Made by a program: the position numbers and the translations under genes. From JAJXWB01 sp046349085 (GTDB lineage Bacteria > Pseudomonadota > Alphaproteobacteria > Rhizobiales > Beijerinckiaceae), in contig JAXMDA010000002.1 in the NCBI GenBank assembly GCA_046349085.1, positions 124,001-188,000 of the forward strand: DNA of 64,000 nucleotides. The letters are read 5' to 3'. Shown here in pieces: positions 41,946 to 50,080 of this stretch. The notes beneath the pieces are model-generated. The model saw only the letters and a program-made list of their open reading frames with translations, had not been told where the DNA came from and made no database searches. Numbering within the stretch: position 1 is the stretch's first letter; each line of letters begins with the position of its first letter.

Positions 41946-42535
41946 CGTTTCGCGCCGCAGGCGTCGCGCTGTCGATTGCGACAGCGTTCGCCTGCGGCGC
42001 TGGCTGGATCGCTGCCGCGCAGGCGCAGCACGCCTATGAGGTCGGTCCGCCGAACCCGTACCTCGAGGCGAACCCCATGGGGCCGCCGCGCAACGAGAGC
42101 GACGCAGACCGTTTCTGCATCGGCAGTTTCAACGTCGAAACGCCTTACGCGATCAACACCTGCTACCCGCCGTTGTCGGACCAGTTCACGATGACGCTCG
42201 CGCTGGGGCCGGACAGGCCGGCGGCGGCCAATGCGATCGCGCGGCCGACCGACGTGCCGAAGGCGATAGCCGCTTGCTGGAGCCCGCCGTCGCCGCCGGG
42301 GGGCGAAACCTGGCAGGCGACGCTGCGCATCGTCTTCGCCGCCGACGGGCGAGTGGTCGGCAAGCCCCGCATCGCCTACATTTCCGCGCCCGACGCAGCG
42401 ACGCGGTCAAGGTTGCGCGCAAGTCTGGCGGAAGCTCTGCCCCGCTGCGGGAAGTTCCGATTTACCGTAGCCCTCGGCAGGGCTATAGCGGGTCGTCTGT
42501 TCGCCATACGCTTCATCCTGAGGGGACGAGGCTGA
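41942..42535 (+). CDS. Secreted protein with TonB-C-like domain, unknown function
   Basis: GTG start overlapping the previous stop. A signal peptide (ALSIATAFACGAGWIAAAQAQ) is followed by a low-conservation middle with three cysteines (FCIGSF, NTCYPP, AACWSP). A C-terminal stretch ATLRIVFAADGRVVGKPRIA then SRLRASLAEALPRCGKFRFT and IAGRLFAIRFILRG resembles the TonB/TolA C-terminal fold of envelope proteins. 197 residues, intact. Its location between two cyclophilins suggests an envelope-folding context, but that is inference. Confidence 0.65.
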   Translation: MTFRAAGVALSIATAFACGAGWIAAAQAQHAYEVGPPNPYLEANPMGPPRNESDADRFCIGSFNVETPYAINTCYPPLSDQFTMTLALGPDRPAAANAIARPTDVPKAIAACWSPPSPPGGETWQATLRIVFAADGRVVGKPRIAYISAPDAATRSRLRASLAEALPRCGKFRFTVALGRAIAGRLFAIRFILRGRG

Positions 42536-42564
42536 AGGGCGCAATCGTTTCAACAGGAGGTCCC

Positions 42565-43020
42565 ATGGCGGACGAAGGCAACACGCTCACACTCGAGACG
42601 ACCAAGGGCCCGGTTGTCATCAAGATGCGTCCCGATCTTGCGCCGGGCCACGTCGCTCACATCAAGAAGCTCGTGAACGAGGGCTTCTACGACGGCATCG
42701 TGTTCCATCGCGTGATCGAGGGCTTCATGGCGCAGACCGGCTGCCCGCACGGCACCGGCACAGGCGGTTCGAAATACCCGAACCTCAAGCAGGAGTTCAA
42801 CGCGGCCCCGCACGTGCGCGGCACCTGCTCGATGGCGCGCGCCCAGAACCCGGACTCGGCGAATTCGCAGTTCTTCATCTGCTTCGACGACGCCCGCTTC
42901 CTCGACAAGCAATACACGGTCTGGGGCGAGGTCGTGTCGGGCATGGAGAACGTCGACAAGATCAAGCGCGGCGAACCCGTGCGCGATCCCGACAAGATCG
43001 TCTCCGCGAAGATGAGCTGA
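42565..43020 (+). CDS. ppiB: Cytoplasmic cyclophilin-type peptidyl-prolyl isomerase
   Basis: Strong Shine-Dalgarno (CAGGAGG) and ATG; 151 residues with no signal peptide. FYDGIVFHRVIEGFMAQTGC, GTCSMARAQNPDSANSQFFI and WGEVVSGMENVDKIK show it is a paralogue of the exported isomerase upstream. The order ppiA, ppiB, queA, tgt is common in Rhizobiales; tgt here is displaced about 5.7 kb. Confidence 0.95.
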   Translation: MADEGNTLTLETTKGPVVIKMRPDLAPGHVAHIKKLVNEGFYDGIVFHRVIEGFMAQTGCPHGTGTGGSKYPNLKQEFNAAPHVRGTCSMARAQNPDSANSQFFICFDDARFLDKQYTVWGEVVSGMENVDKIKRGEPVRDPDKIVSAKMS

Positions 43021-43089
43021 TTGCGAGGGCCGTCCTCCGAGACGCGATGCGGCGCTTCGCTCTCAGTGTCTGGCCTGTCGTTCAAGAAT

Positions 43090-43287
43090 CCTCACCCTGA
43101 GGAGCCGCGTGGCGGCGTCTCGAAGGGTGGCCGGGACACGTAACTCTGAATCATGCTTCGAGACGGCGGCTTCGCCGCCTCCTCAGCATGAGGGGCGCGG
43201 GTTCGCAGCGAATTTCGAGCCAGACTCTCGGGACGAGGGCGCGTATTAGCCCCTCACGCTGAGGAGGCCCGAAGGGCCGTCTCGAAG
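43090..43287. repeat. Interspersed palindromic element, one full plus one partial copy before queA
   Basis: CTCACCCTGAGGAGCCGCG-TGGCGGCGTCTCGAAGG faces CATGCTTCGAGACGGCGGCT-TCGCCGCCTCCTCAGCATGAGG (43090-43194). A second half, CCCCTCACGCTGAGGAGGCC-CGAAGGGCCGTCTCGAAG, fills 43240-43277 and ends 14 bp before the queA ATG, so it may sit in the queA leader. It matches the elements at 29555 and 32494. Confidence 0.75.
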
Positions 43288-43301
43288 CGCGAGGGGCTTT
43301 C

Positions 43302-44375
43302 ATGCGCGTAGACCTCTTCGACTTTGATCTTCCGCCGGAGCGCATCGCGCTCCGGCCCGCCGAGCCGCGCGACGGCGCGCGGATGCTGGTGGTGAAAGGG
43401 TCGTCGCTCGAAGATCGCATCGTGCGCGATCTCCCGGATTTCCTGCGGCCCGGCGACGTTCTCGTCGTCAACGACACGCGCGTCATCCCCGCGCGCCTCG
43501 AGGGCATTCGCGCGCGCGGCGAGAATGTCGCGCGCATCGAGGCGACGCTCATCAGGCGCGAGGGCTCGAACCTCTGGCGCGCTCTGGCGAAACCCGCCAA
43601 GCGTCTGGCGCCCGGCGACCGCATCCGCTTCGGCGAAGCGTCCGAAAGCATGGCCTGCCTGCTCGCCAGCCTCGACGCCGACGTGGTCGAGCGCAACGAG
43701 GGCGAAGTCCTCCTCTCCTTCCATCTCGACGGCGCGGCGCTCGATGAAGGCATCGAACGCCTCGGCCATATGCCGCTGCCGCCCTACATCGCCGCGCGCC
43801 GCGCCGACGACGACCGGGACGCGCGCGACTACCAGACGATGTTCGCCCGCGAAGCCGGGGCGGTGGCCGCGCCGACCGCCGGCCTGCATTTCACGCCCGA
43901 ACTGCTCGCCGCCGTCGAGCGCAAGGGCGTCGCCGTCCATCGCGTGACGCTGCATGTCGGCGCCGGCACGTTCCTGCCGGTCAAGGTCGAGGACACCGAC
44001 GCCCATGTCATGCATTCCGAATGGGGCAGCGTCAGCGCCGAGACCGCCGCCGCGCTGAACGGCGCGCGTGAAAAAGGCGGCCGCATCGTCGCCGTCGGCA
44101 CGACGGCGCTGCGCATTCTCGAAAGCGCGACGACGGAAGAGGGCGTCGTGCGGCCCTTCTCCGGCGAGACCGCGATCTTCATTACCCCGGGCTATCGTTT
44201 TCGCGCAGTCGACGCGCTGCTCACCAATTTCCACCTGCCGCGCTCGACGCTGTTCATGCTGGTCGGCGCGTTCGCCGGGCTCGACCGGATGAAGGCGGCC
44301 TATGCGCACGCGATTCAAACGGGCTATCGCTTCTACAGCTACGGCGACGCTTGCCTGCTAACCCGCGCGGGTTGA
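43302..44375 (+). CDS. queA: S-adenosylmethionine:tRNA ribosyltransferase-isomerase
   Basis: Makes epoxyqueuosine on tRNA wobble guanine derivatives. 357 residues, intact: MRVDLFDFDLPPERIALRPA, LPDFLRPGDVLVVNDTRVIP, GHMPLPPYIAARRADDDRD, YQTMFAREAGAVAAPTAGLH and LLTNFHLPRSTLFMLVGAFA are QueA signatures. A GAGGGG Shine-Dalgarno is formed by the end of the preceding repeat. It works in the same pathway as tgt (50.1 kb). Confidence 0.96.
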   Translation: MRVDLFDFDLPPERIALRPAEPRDGARMLVVKGSSLEDRIVRDLPDFLRPGDVLVVNDTRVIPARLEGIRARGENVARIEATLIRREGSNLWRALAKPAKRLAPGDRIRFGEASESMACLLASLDADVVERNEGEVLLSFHLDGAALDEGIERLGHMPLPPYIAARRADDDRDARDYQTMFAREAGAVAAPTAGLHFTPELLAAVERKGVAVHRVTLHVGAGTFLPVKVEDTDAHVMHSEWGSVSAETAAALNGAREKGGRIVAVGTTALRILESATTEEGVVRPFSGETAIFITPGYRFRAVDALLTNFHLPRSTLFMLVGAFAGLDRMKAAYAHAIQTGYRFYSYGDACLLTRAG

Positions 44376-44387
44376 CGCGCGGCCGTC

Positions 44388-44477
44388 CCCGCATTGTCAT
44401 GCCCGCGAAGGCGGGCATCCAGTGGCCACGCCGACAATTTTCGAGTCGCCCTGGATTCCCGCTTGCGCGGGGATGAC
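44388..44477. repeat. Intergenic palindromic element (TCATGCCCGCGAAGGCGGGC type)
   Basis: TGTCATGCCCGCGAAGGCGG-GCATCCAGT at one end and CTGGATTCCCGCTTGCGCGG-GGATGACAG at the other, in mirror orientation. It fills the queA to flavin-protein gap. It matches the type seen at 49105-49200. Confidence 0.7.
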
Positions 44478-44494
44478 AGCGTCGGGGAGGAACC

Positions 44495-45115
44495 ATGAGC
44501 CGCATCGAATCCCTCGATCAATTGCGCGCCGTGCTCGGCGAACCGCGTGAAGCGACCAAGGCCAAGGTGCTGTCGCATCTCGACGAGCAGTCGGCCGATT
44601 TCATCCGCGCCTCGGCCTTCGCCGTGGTTTCGACGGTGAGCGGGGATGGCGTGGTCGAGGCCTCGCCCAAGGGCGACCAGCCGGGCTTCGTGCGGATCGA
44701 GAACGACACGACGCTGCTGATGCCCGAGCGGCCCGGCAACAATCTCGCCTTCGGCCTGACCAACATTCTCGACACCGGCCGCATCGGTCTGATTTTTCTC
44801 AAGCCCCGCACCGGCGAAACCCTGCGGATCACTGGCCGCGCAGAGATCTTCGACGATGCGGAGTTGCGTGAAAAACTGGGGACGCCGGAGCGCCCGGCCT
44901 TGCTCGCCATCCGCATCCATATCGAGCGCTGCTACTTCCACTGCGCGCGCGCCATGCTGCGCGCAAAATTGTGGGAGCCGGAAAGCTGGCCGCCGGCGCA
45001 GCGCATTCTCTTCGGCAAGATCATCGCGCCGCGCGTCGGCGGCGACGAGGCGATGGCGCAGGCGATCGACGAGCGCGTGCAGACGGGCTATTCGACGAAC
45101 CTGTGGAAGAAGTAG
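44495..45115 (+). CDS. Pyridoxamine-5'-phosphate-oxidase-like flavin split-barrel protein
   Basis: 206 residues, intact. FIRASAFAVVSTVSGDGVVE, ASPKGDQPGFVRIENDTTLL, PERPGNNLAFGLTNILDTGR and TLRITGRAEI match the MSMEG_1061-type PNPOx-like family, which binds FMN or F420. The tail YSTNLWKK is usual. The true substrate is unknown. It is convergent with marR, ends 9 bp apart. Confidence 0.85.
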   Translation: MSRIESLDQLRAVLGEPREATKAKVLSHLDEQSADFIRASAFAVVSTVSGDGVVEASPKGDQPGFVRIENDTTLLMPERPGNNLAFGLTNILDTGRIGLIFLKPRTGETLRITGRAEIFDDAELREKLGTPERPALLAIRIHIERCYFHCARAMLRAKLWEPESWPPAQRILFGKIIAPRVGGDEAMAQAIDERVQTGYSTNLWKK

Positions 45116-45124
45116 GCCCGATTT

Positions 45125-45580
45125 TCACCCTTCCCGCAGCGGCGCGCGCGACAGGTCGTTGAGCGCCGCGATCGCCTTGCCGAGCAGTTTCATGAATTGC
45201 GCGGCCTCCTTTTCGCCGAGGCCGCTGAGCAGGATGCGCTGCGTTTTCGCAACCGCCGGCGCGATCTTCTCCAATACGGCGCCGCCCTTGTCGCTGATGC
45301 GCAACTCGCGCGCGCGCCGGTCCTTGCGGCTGATCTCGCGCGCGACCAGGCCTTTCTCCACGAGCCGGTCGACGACGCCGCCGATCGTGGTGCGGTCGAA
45401 GGCGATGAGGCCGGCGAGCCTCGCCTGATCGAGCCCCGGCGCCTCGGCGATCTTGGCCAGCGCCGCATATTGCACGGGCGTCAGGTCACAGCCGGCGGCT
45501 TCCACCTCCGCGTGAAAGACTGCGACGGCGATCTGGTGGAAACGTCGCGCCAGATGTCCGGGAGCCTCGGTAGCGTCCAT
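45125..45580 (-). CDS. MarR-family transcriptional regulator
   Basis: Winged-helix dimeric repressor, 151 residues, intact. LTPVQYAALAKIAEAPGLDQ, then RLAGLIAFDRTTIGGVVDRL (recognition helix) and RKDRRARELRISDKGGAVLE (wing) are typical. It is divergent from a flavoprotein aromatic hydroxylase across a 124-bp gap with a perfect-looking MarR operator, so it very probably represses both itself and the hydroxylase until an aromatic ligand binds. Confidence 0.93.
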   Translation of the reverse strand: MDATEAPGHLARRFHQIAVAVFHAEVEAAGCDLTPVQYAALAKIAEAPGLDQARLAGLIAFDRTTIGGVVDRLVEKGLVAREISRKDRRARELRISDKGGAVLEKIAPAVAKTQRILLSGLGEKEAAQFMKLLGKAIAALNDLSRAPLREG

Positions 45581-45603
45581 TCTTCAAAATCCCGATGTGG
45601 CCA

Positions 45604-45644
45604 TTATTGACAAGCATACCAATCATCAGTACGCTTATCAATAA
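45604..45644. promoter_or_regulatory. MarR operator with superimposed divergent promoters
   Basis: TTATTGACAAGCATAC (45604-45619) and GTACGCTTATCAATAA (45629-45644) are inverted repeats matching at 14 of 16 positions, with a 9-bp spacer. On the plus strand TTGACA, 17 bp, TACGCT forms a promoter toward the hydroxylase; on the minus strand TTGATA, 17 bp, TATGCT forms one toward marR. Each arm supplies the -35 of one promoter and the -10 of the other, so one bound dimer would block both. Confidence 0.8.
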
Positions 45645-45704
45645 GCCGCCTCCGCGACGTTTTCGCCGTGCGGCGCCAGAATGACAATTTCCGGGAGACA
45701 GATC

Positions 45705-47612
45705 ATGCAGTTTCACGTCGACGGCTATCGCTATGGCGACCCCGAGCTTGCGCCGGCCTCCGCCCATCCCGCCCCGACGGACCGGCCGCCGGCGGAAGTC
45801 GACGTGCTGATCGTTGGCTGCGGCCCGGCCGGCCTCACGCTCGCCGCGCAACTTGCGGCCTTTCCGGACATCACCACCTGCATCGTCGAGCAGAAGGACG
45901 GTCCGCTGCAACTCGGCCAGGCCGACGGCATTGCCTGCCGCTCGATGGAAATGTTCGAGGGCTTCGGTTTTCGCGAGCGCCTTCAGCGCCAGGCCTATTG
46001 GGTGAACGAGACGACCTTCTGGAAGCCGGACGACAACAAGCGCGAGAACATCGTGCGCTCCGGCCGCATCCAGGACGTCGAGGACGGCCTGTCCGACTTC
46101 CCGCACGTCATCATGAACCAGGCGCGCGTGCATGATTTCTATCTCGAGTTCATGCGCAAGTCGTCCCATCGTCTCGAGCCGCTGTATTCGCGCCGCTTCG
46201 CCGGCCTGACGGTCGCGAGCGAGGGCAGCCATCCCGTCGCCGTTACGCTCGAACGCGTCGACGAGGCGCACAAGGGCCAGACCGAAACGGTGCGCGCCAA
46301 ATATGTCGTCGGCTGCGACGGCGCGCGCTCCGGCGTGCGGCAGGCTCTGGGCCGCGAGCTGAAAGGCGATTTCGCCAATCAGGCCTGGGGCGTGATGGAC
46401 ATTCTGGCCGTCACCACATTCCCCGACATCAGGCTGAAATCGCTCATCCAGTCGGCGACCGAAGGCGCGATCGTGCTGATCCCGCGGGAGGGCGGCTATC
46501 TCGTGCGAATCTATGTCGAGCTCGACAAGGTGGCGAAGGACAAGCGCGTGCCGAACAAGGAGGTGACGATCGATTATCTGATCGCCGCCGCCCAGCGCAT
46601 CTTTCATCCCTGGACGCTCGACGTGAAGGAAGTCGCATGGTGGTCGGTCTACGAGGTCGGCCAGCGCCTCTGCGACAAGTTCGACGACGTGATGGACGGC
46701 GAGACGAAGGCGCCGCGCGTGTTCATCGCCGGCGACGCCTGCCATACGCACAGCGCCAAGGCGGGGCAGGGCATGAACGTGTCGATGCAGGACACGTTCA
46801 ACCTCGGCTGGAAACTCGCCGCCGTGTTGCGCGGGCAATGCGCGCCGGAGTTTCTGCATACTTATTCCGCCGAACGTCAGACGATTGCGAAGAACCTGAT
46901 CGACTTCGACCGCGAGTGGACGCAGATGCTGTCGAAGCCGCTGAAGTCGCCGGAAAAGCCCGATGGCGTCGAGCCCGCGCAGATCCAGGAATATTTCATG
47001 CGCCACGGCCGCTACACGGCGGGCGTCGCCACCGTCTACAAGCCCTCGCTGCTGACGGGGCAGGGCCAGCACCAGCATCTCGCCAAGGGTTTCGAGATCG
47101 GAACGCGCTTTCACTCCGCCCCCGTCGTCCGGCTCGGCGACGGCAAGCCGCAACGCCTCGGCGACACGCTGCTCGCCGACGGCCGCTGGCGCCTCTTCGC
47201 CTTCTGCGGCCGCGAGGATCCGACGGCGGCGAATGCGCCGATCCGCGAGCTGTGCGAATGGCTGGAGAACGATCCGGCTTCGCCCGTAAGGCGCTACACG
47301 GGCGCCGGCGCCGACATCGATTCCGTGATCGATTTTCGCGCGGTCTTCCAGCAGAACCACCGCGACCTCAGGATCGAGGACATGCCGGCCTTCCTGCTGC
47401 CGGCGAAGGGCAAGCTCGGCCTGCGCGACTACGAAAAGATGTTCTGCCCCGATCTCAAGAACGGGCCGGACATCTACAACCTGCGCGGAATCGACCGCGA
47501 CCGCGGTTGCCTGTTGATCGTGCGCCCGGATCAGTACGTCGGCCACGTCCTGCCGTTCGATGGGCGGAAGGAACTGGCGGCCTATTTCGATGCGTTCATG
47601 AAAGCGCGGTGA
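45705..47612 (+). CDS. FAD-dependent aromatic hydroxylase, 3-hydroxybenzoate 4-monooxygenase/phenol 2-monooxygenase type
   Basis: Class A flavin monooxygenase, 635 residues, intact from MQFHVDGYRYGDPEL with GGGAGACAG ahead. VDVLIVGCGPAGLTLAAQL binds the FAD ADP, YVVGCDGARSGVRQALG is the DG motif, and VFIAGDACHTHSAKAGQGMN the GD motif. The C-terminal 180 residues (RLGDTLLADGRWRLFAFCGR and on) form the thioredoxin-like domain of the phenol hydroxylase group. The long size and TAYS-type linker fit MobA-like 3-hydroxybenzoate 4-monooxygenase. No ring-cleavage gene adjoins, so the substrate is inference. Confidence 0.87.
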   Translation: MQFHVDGYRYGDPELAPASAHPAPTDRPPAEVDVLIVGCGPAGLTLAAQLAAFPDITTCIVEQKDGPLQLGQADGIACRSMEMFEGFGFRERLQRQAYWVNETTFWKPDDNKRENIVRSGRIQDVEDGLSDFPHVIMNQARVHDFYLEFMRKSSHRLEPLYSRRFAGLTVASEGSHPVAVTLERVDEAHKGQTETVRAKYVVGCDGARSGVRQALGRELKGDFANQAWGVMDILAVTTFPDIRLKSLIQSATEGAIVLIPREGGYLVRIYVELDKVAKDKRVPNKEVTIDYLIAAAQRIFHPWTLDVKEVAWWSVYEVGQRLCDKFDDVMDGETKAPRVFIAGDACHTHSAKAGQGMNVSMQDTFNLGWKLAAVLRGQCAPEFLHTYSAERQTIAKNLIDFDREWTQMLSKPLKSPEKPDGVEPAQIQEYFMRHGRYTAGVATVYKPSLLTGQGQHQHLAKGFEIGTRFHSAPVVRLGDGKPQRLGDTLLADGRWRLFAFCGREDPTAANAPIRELCEWLENDPASPVRRYTGAGADIDSVIDFRAVFQQNHRDLRIEDMPAFLLPAKGKLGLRDYEKMFCPDLKNGPDIYNLRGIDRDRGCLLIVRPDQYVGHVLPFDGRKELAAYFDAFMKAR

Positions 47613-47619
47613 GGCCGAT

Positions 47620-47700
47620 CGTCATCGCGAGGAGCGAAGCGACGGGGCAATGAGCGCCAAGGCGGGGCCCTGGATTGCTTCGCTCCGCTCGCAATGGCGG
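47620..47700. repeat. Intergenic palindromic element (GTCATCGCGAGGAGCGAAGC type)
   Basis: CGTCATCGCGAGGAGCGAAG-CGACGG facing TGGATTGCTTCGCTCCGCTC-GCAATGG, a mirror-image pair common in alphaproteobacterial gaps. Related halves are near 61055-61085 and 62138-62200. It lies between two convergent genes. Confidence 0.65.
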
Positions 47701-47737
47701 ACCATACCTCCCCGCAAGCGGGGAGGGACAACGCCTC

Positions 47738-49078
47738 CTACTTCTTCTCCCCGGCCTTCGGCAGCGCCAGCGCCTCGAAATCGGAACCGCCGAGCAGGCC
47801 GACGCCGTTATACAGCCCGAGCTTCTCGCGCGTGTCGGCGATGTCCATGTTGCGCATGGTGAGCTGGCCGATGCGGTCGGCGGGCGTGAAGGCGCCGGCG
47901 CCGCTTTCCATCGTCAGTCTTTCAGGGTGATAGGTCAGGTTCGGGCTCGTCGTGTCGAGAATCGAATAGTCGTTCCCGCGCCGCAGCTCGATCGTCACTT
48001 CGCCCGTGATCGCGCTCGCCACCCAGCGCTGCGCCGTCTCGCGCAGCATCAGCGTCTGCGGATCGAACCAGCGGCCCTGATAGAGCAGGCGGCCGAGGCG
48101 GCGGCCGTTGTTGCGGTACTGCTCGATCGTGTCTTCGTTGTGGATTCCGGTGACCAGCCGCTCGTAGGCGATGAACAGCAGCGCCATGCCGGGCGCCTCG
48201 TAGATGCCGCGGCTCTTCGCCTCGATGATGCGGTTCTCGATCTGGTCGCACATGCCGAGCCCGTGCCGCCCGCCGATGACATTCGCCTCGGTGAACAACG
48301 CCAGCGCGTCGTCGAACGTCTTGCCGTTGAGCGCGACCGGCTGGCCCTGCTCGAAGCGCACCGTCACCGTTTCGCGCGCGACCTTGACGTCATCCTTCCA
48401 GAAGGCGACGCCCATGATCGGATTGACGATGTTGATCCCGGCGTTGAGATATTCGAGGTCCTTCGCCTCGTGCGTCGCGCCGAGAATGTTCGAGTCCGTC
48501 GAATAGGCCTTCTCCACGCTCGCCTTGTACTCGAAGCCGGCGGCGGCCATGTATTCGCTCATCTCCTTGCGGCCGCCGAGCTCGTCGATGAACTGCTGGT
48601 CGAGCCAGGGCTTGTAGATGCGCAGCGAAGGATTGGTCAGCAGGCCGTAGCGGTAGAAGCGCTCGATGTCGTTGCCCTTGTAGGTCGAGCCGTCGCCCCA
48701 GATGTTGACGCCGTCTTCCATCATCGCGCGCACCAGCGTCGTGCCGGTGACGGCGCGGCCGAGCGGCGTCGTGTTGAAATAGGTCGCGCCGGCCGTGGTG
48801 ATGTGGAAGGCGCCGCACTGGATGGCGGCGATGCCTTCGGCGACGAGCTGCGGCCGGCAGTCGATCAGCCGCGCCGCGACAGCGCCATAGGCGAGCGCCT
48901 TGCGGGGAATGTCGTCGTAGTCGCTTTCGTCGGGCTGGCCGAGATTGGCGGTGTAGGCGTGGGGCAGGGCGCCCTTGGCGCGCATCCAGTGGACGGCGGC
49001 CGATGTGTCGAGGCCGCCCGAAAAAGCGATGCCGACGCGCTCGCCGGCGGGCAGCCGTTGCAGAATCTTGCCGTCCAC
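47738..49078 (-). CDS. argG: Argininosuccinate synthase (long, E. coli-like type)
   Basis: Joins citrulline and aspartate with ATP in arginine synthesis. 446 residues, intact. VGIAFSGGLDTSAAVHWMRA contains the PP-loop SGGLDT. TTAGATYFNTTPLGRAVTGT, WGDGSTYKGNDIERFYRYGL and EANVIGGRHGLGMCDQIENR are signatures. The length and N-terminus fit the E. coli-like subfamily rather than the 400-residue type. It is transcribed against its neighbours, with repeats on both sides. Confidence 0.96.
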   Translation of the reverse strand: MDGKILQRLPAGERVGIAFSGGLDTSAAVHWMRAKGALPHAYTANLGQPDESDYDDIPRKALAYGAVAARLIDCRPQLVAEGIAAIQCGAFHITTAGATYFNTTPLGRAVTGTTLVRAMMEDGVNIWGDGSTYKGNDIERFYRYGLLTNPSLRIYKPWLDQQFIDELGGRKEMSEYMAAAGFEYKASVEKAYSTDSNILGATHEAKDLEYLNAGINIVNPIMGVAFWKDDVKVARETVTVRFEQGQPVALNGKTFDDALALFTEANVIGGRHGLGMCDQIENRIIEAKSRGIYEAPGMALLFIAYERLVTGIHNEDTIEQYRNNGRRLGRLLYQGRWFDPQTLMLRETAQRWVASAITGEVTIELRRGNDYSILDTTSPNLTYHPERLTMESGAGAFTPADRIGQLTMRNMDIADTREKLGLYNGVGLLGGSDFEALALPKAGEKK

Positions 49079-49104
49079 GTTCCGTCTCCTTGCAACATCC
49101 CGAG

Positions 49105-49200
49105 TGTCATCCCCGCGAAAGCGGGGATCCAGAGCAACGCCGGCGATCCGGGCCCTGGGTCCCGGCTCGATCGCTGCGCGATCGTCCGGGATGACACTCT
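49105..49200. repeat. Intergenic palindromic element between argG and spermidine-synthase-like gene
   Basis: TGTCATCCCCGCGAAAGCGG-GGATCCAGAG at one end, GCTGCGCGATCGTCCGGGAT-GACAC at the other, same family as 44388-44477. Confidence 0.65.
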
Positions 49201-49244
49201 TCGCAATCGTCGGTCGCCCGTATAAGGCCTCGCGCCGCGCTAGG

Positions 49245-49937
49245 CTACCTCGGGGCCGCGCGCCCCGCCTTCGCCGCGATCCAGATCACATGCCGCGCCC
49301 CGCCGCCCTTGCCGTTGGCGCGGGCGCGAACCTCCTCGACGGCGAAGCCGGCCTGCTTCAGCCGCTTTGTGAAGGCTGCGTCCGGTCCCGAGGACCAGAC
49401 GGCCAGCAGGCCGCCGGGGCGCAGCGCCGCGAAGGCGCTGCGCAGGCCGCCGGCGGAATAGAGCCGGTCGTTGGACTCGCGCGTCAGCCCGTCCGGGCCG
49501 TTATCGACGTCGAGCAGGATCGCGTCCCAGCCTCCGCGCCCGGCCTCAATCAGGGCGCCGACGTCCGCCTCGCGGATCGTCACGCGGGGATCGTCGAGGC
49601 TGCCCTTGAATACCTCGGCCATCGGCCCGCGCGCCCAGGCGACGACGGCGGGGACCAGTTCCGCGACGACGACGTCTGCCTGCGGCCCGAGCTTGTCCAG
49701 CGCGGCGCGCAGGGTGAAGCCCATGCCGAGCCCGCCGATCAGCAGCCGCGGCGCGGGCCGTCCCTGCAGGCGTTCGCAGGCGAGCGTGGCCAGCGCCTGC
49801 TCCGAGCCGCTGAGGCGCGAGTTCATCAGCTCGTTGTCGCCGAGCATGATCGAGAACTCCGTCCCGCGCCGCTTGAGGCGCAGGGTTCCTTCGCCTCCGG
49901 GGATGTCGGCCGTGTCGATATGGACCCAAGGGATCAT
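49245..49937 (-). CDS. Spermidine/spermine synthase-fold methyltransferase-like protein
   Basis: 230 residues, intact from MIPWVHIDTADIPGGEGTLR. APRLLIGGLGMGFTLRAALD is the SAM-binding glycine loop, then DVVVAELVPAVVAWARG, and WDAILLDVDNGPDGLTRESN with the acidic catalytic-site position D-x-D. LRPGGLLAVWSSGPDAAFTK completes the Rossmann fold. It matches bacterial SpeE-like proteins that lack obvious polyamine-binding residues; the product is not known. It is divergent from tgt across a perfect palindrome. Confidence 0.82.
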   Translation of the reverse strand: MIPWVHIDTADIPGGEGTLRLKRRGTEFSIMLGDNELMNSRLSGSEQALATLACERLQGRPAPRLLIGGLGMGFTLRAALDKLGPQADVVVAELVPAVVAWARGPMAEVFKGSLDDPRVTIREADVGALIEAGRGGWDAILLDVDNGPDGLTRESNDRLYSAGGLRSAFAALRPGGLLAVWSSGPDAAFTKRLKQAGFAVEEVRARANGKGGGARHVIWIAAKAGRAAPR

Positions 49938-49991
49938 GGCGGGGTGCTTACGGATTGCGCGACCGCGCGGCAAGCCGATGCAAGGATCAGA

Positions 49992-50017
49992 TTCCCTCCC
50001 CCACATGGGGGAGGGAA
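49992..50017. repeat. Perfect 12-bp palindrome with two-base loop
   Basis: TTCCCTCCCCCA, then CA, then TGGGGGAGGGAA. Arms are exactly complementary. It sits in the divergent gap before tgt and is a common Rhizobiales repeat form. Confidence 0.7.
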
Positions 50018-50080
50018 GTGGACGCAGCCTGTTTCCGGGGGTCTCTATCCTCGGCGCCCACACCCCTCTATGAAGCCGCC

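Noticed and set aside
47738..49078. Horizontal transfer of argG because of its long E. coli-like form
   Set aside because: To my knowledge this subtype is also common in Bradyrhizobium-like alphaproteobacteria, and base composition matches the neighbours.
45486..49225. Long open frames opposite the hydroxylase (minus) and opposite argG (plus)
   Set aside because: Both overlap intact, clearly recognised genes and have the same shadow composition.
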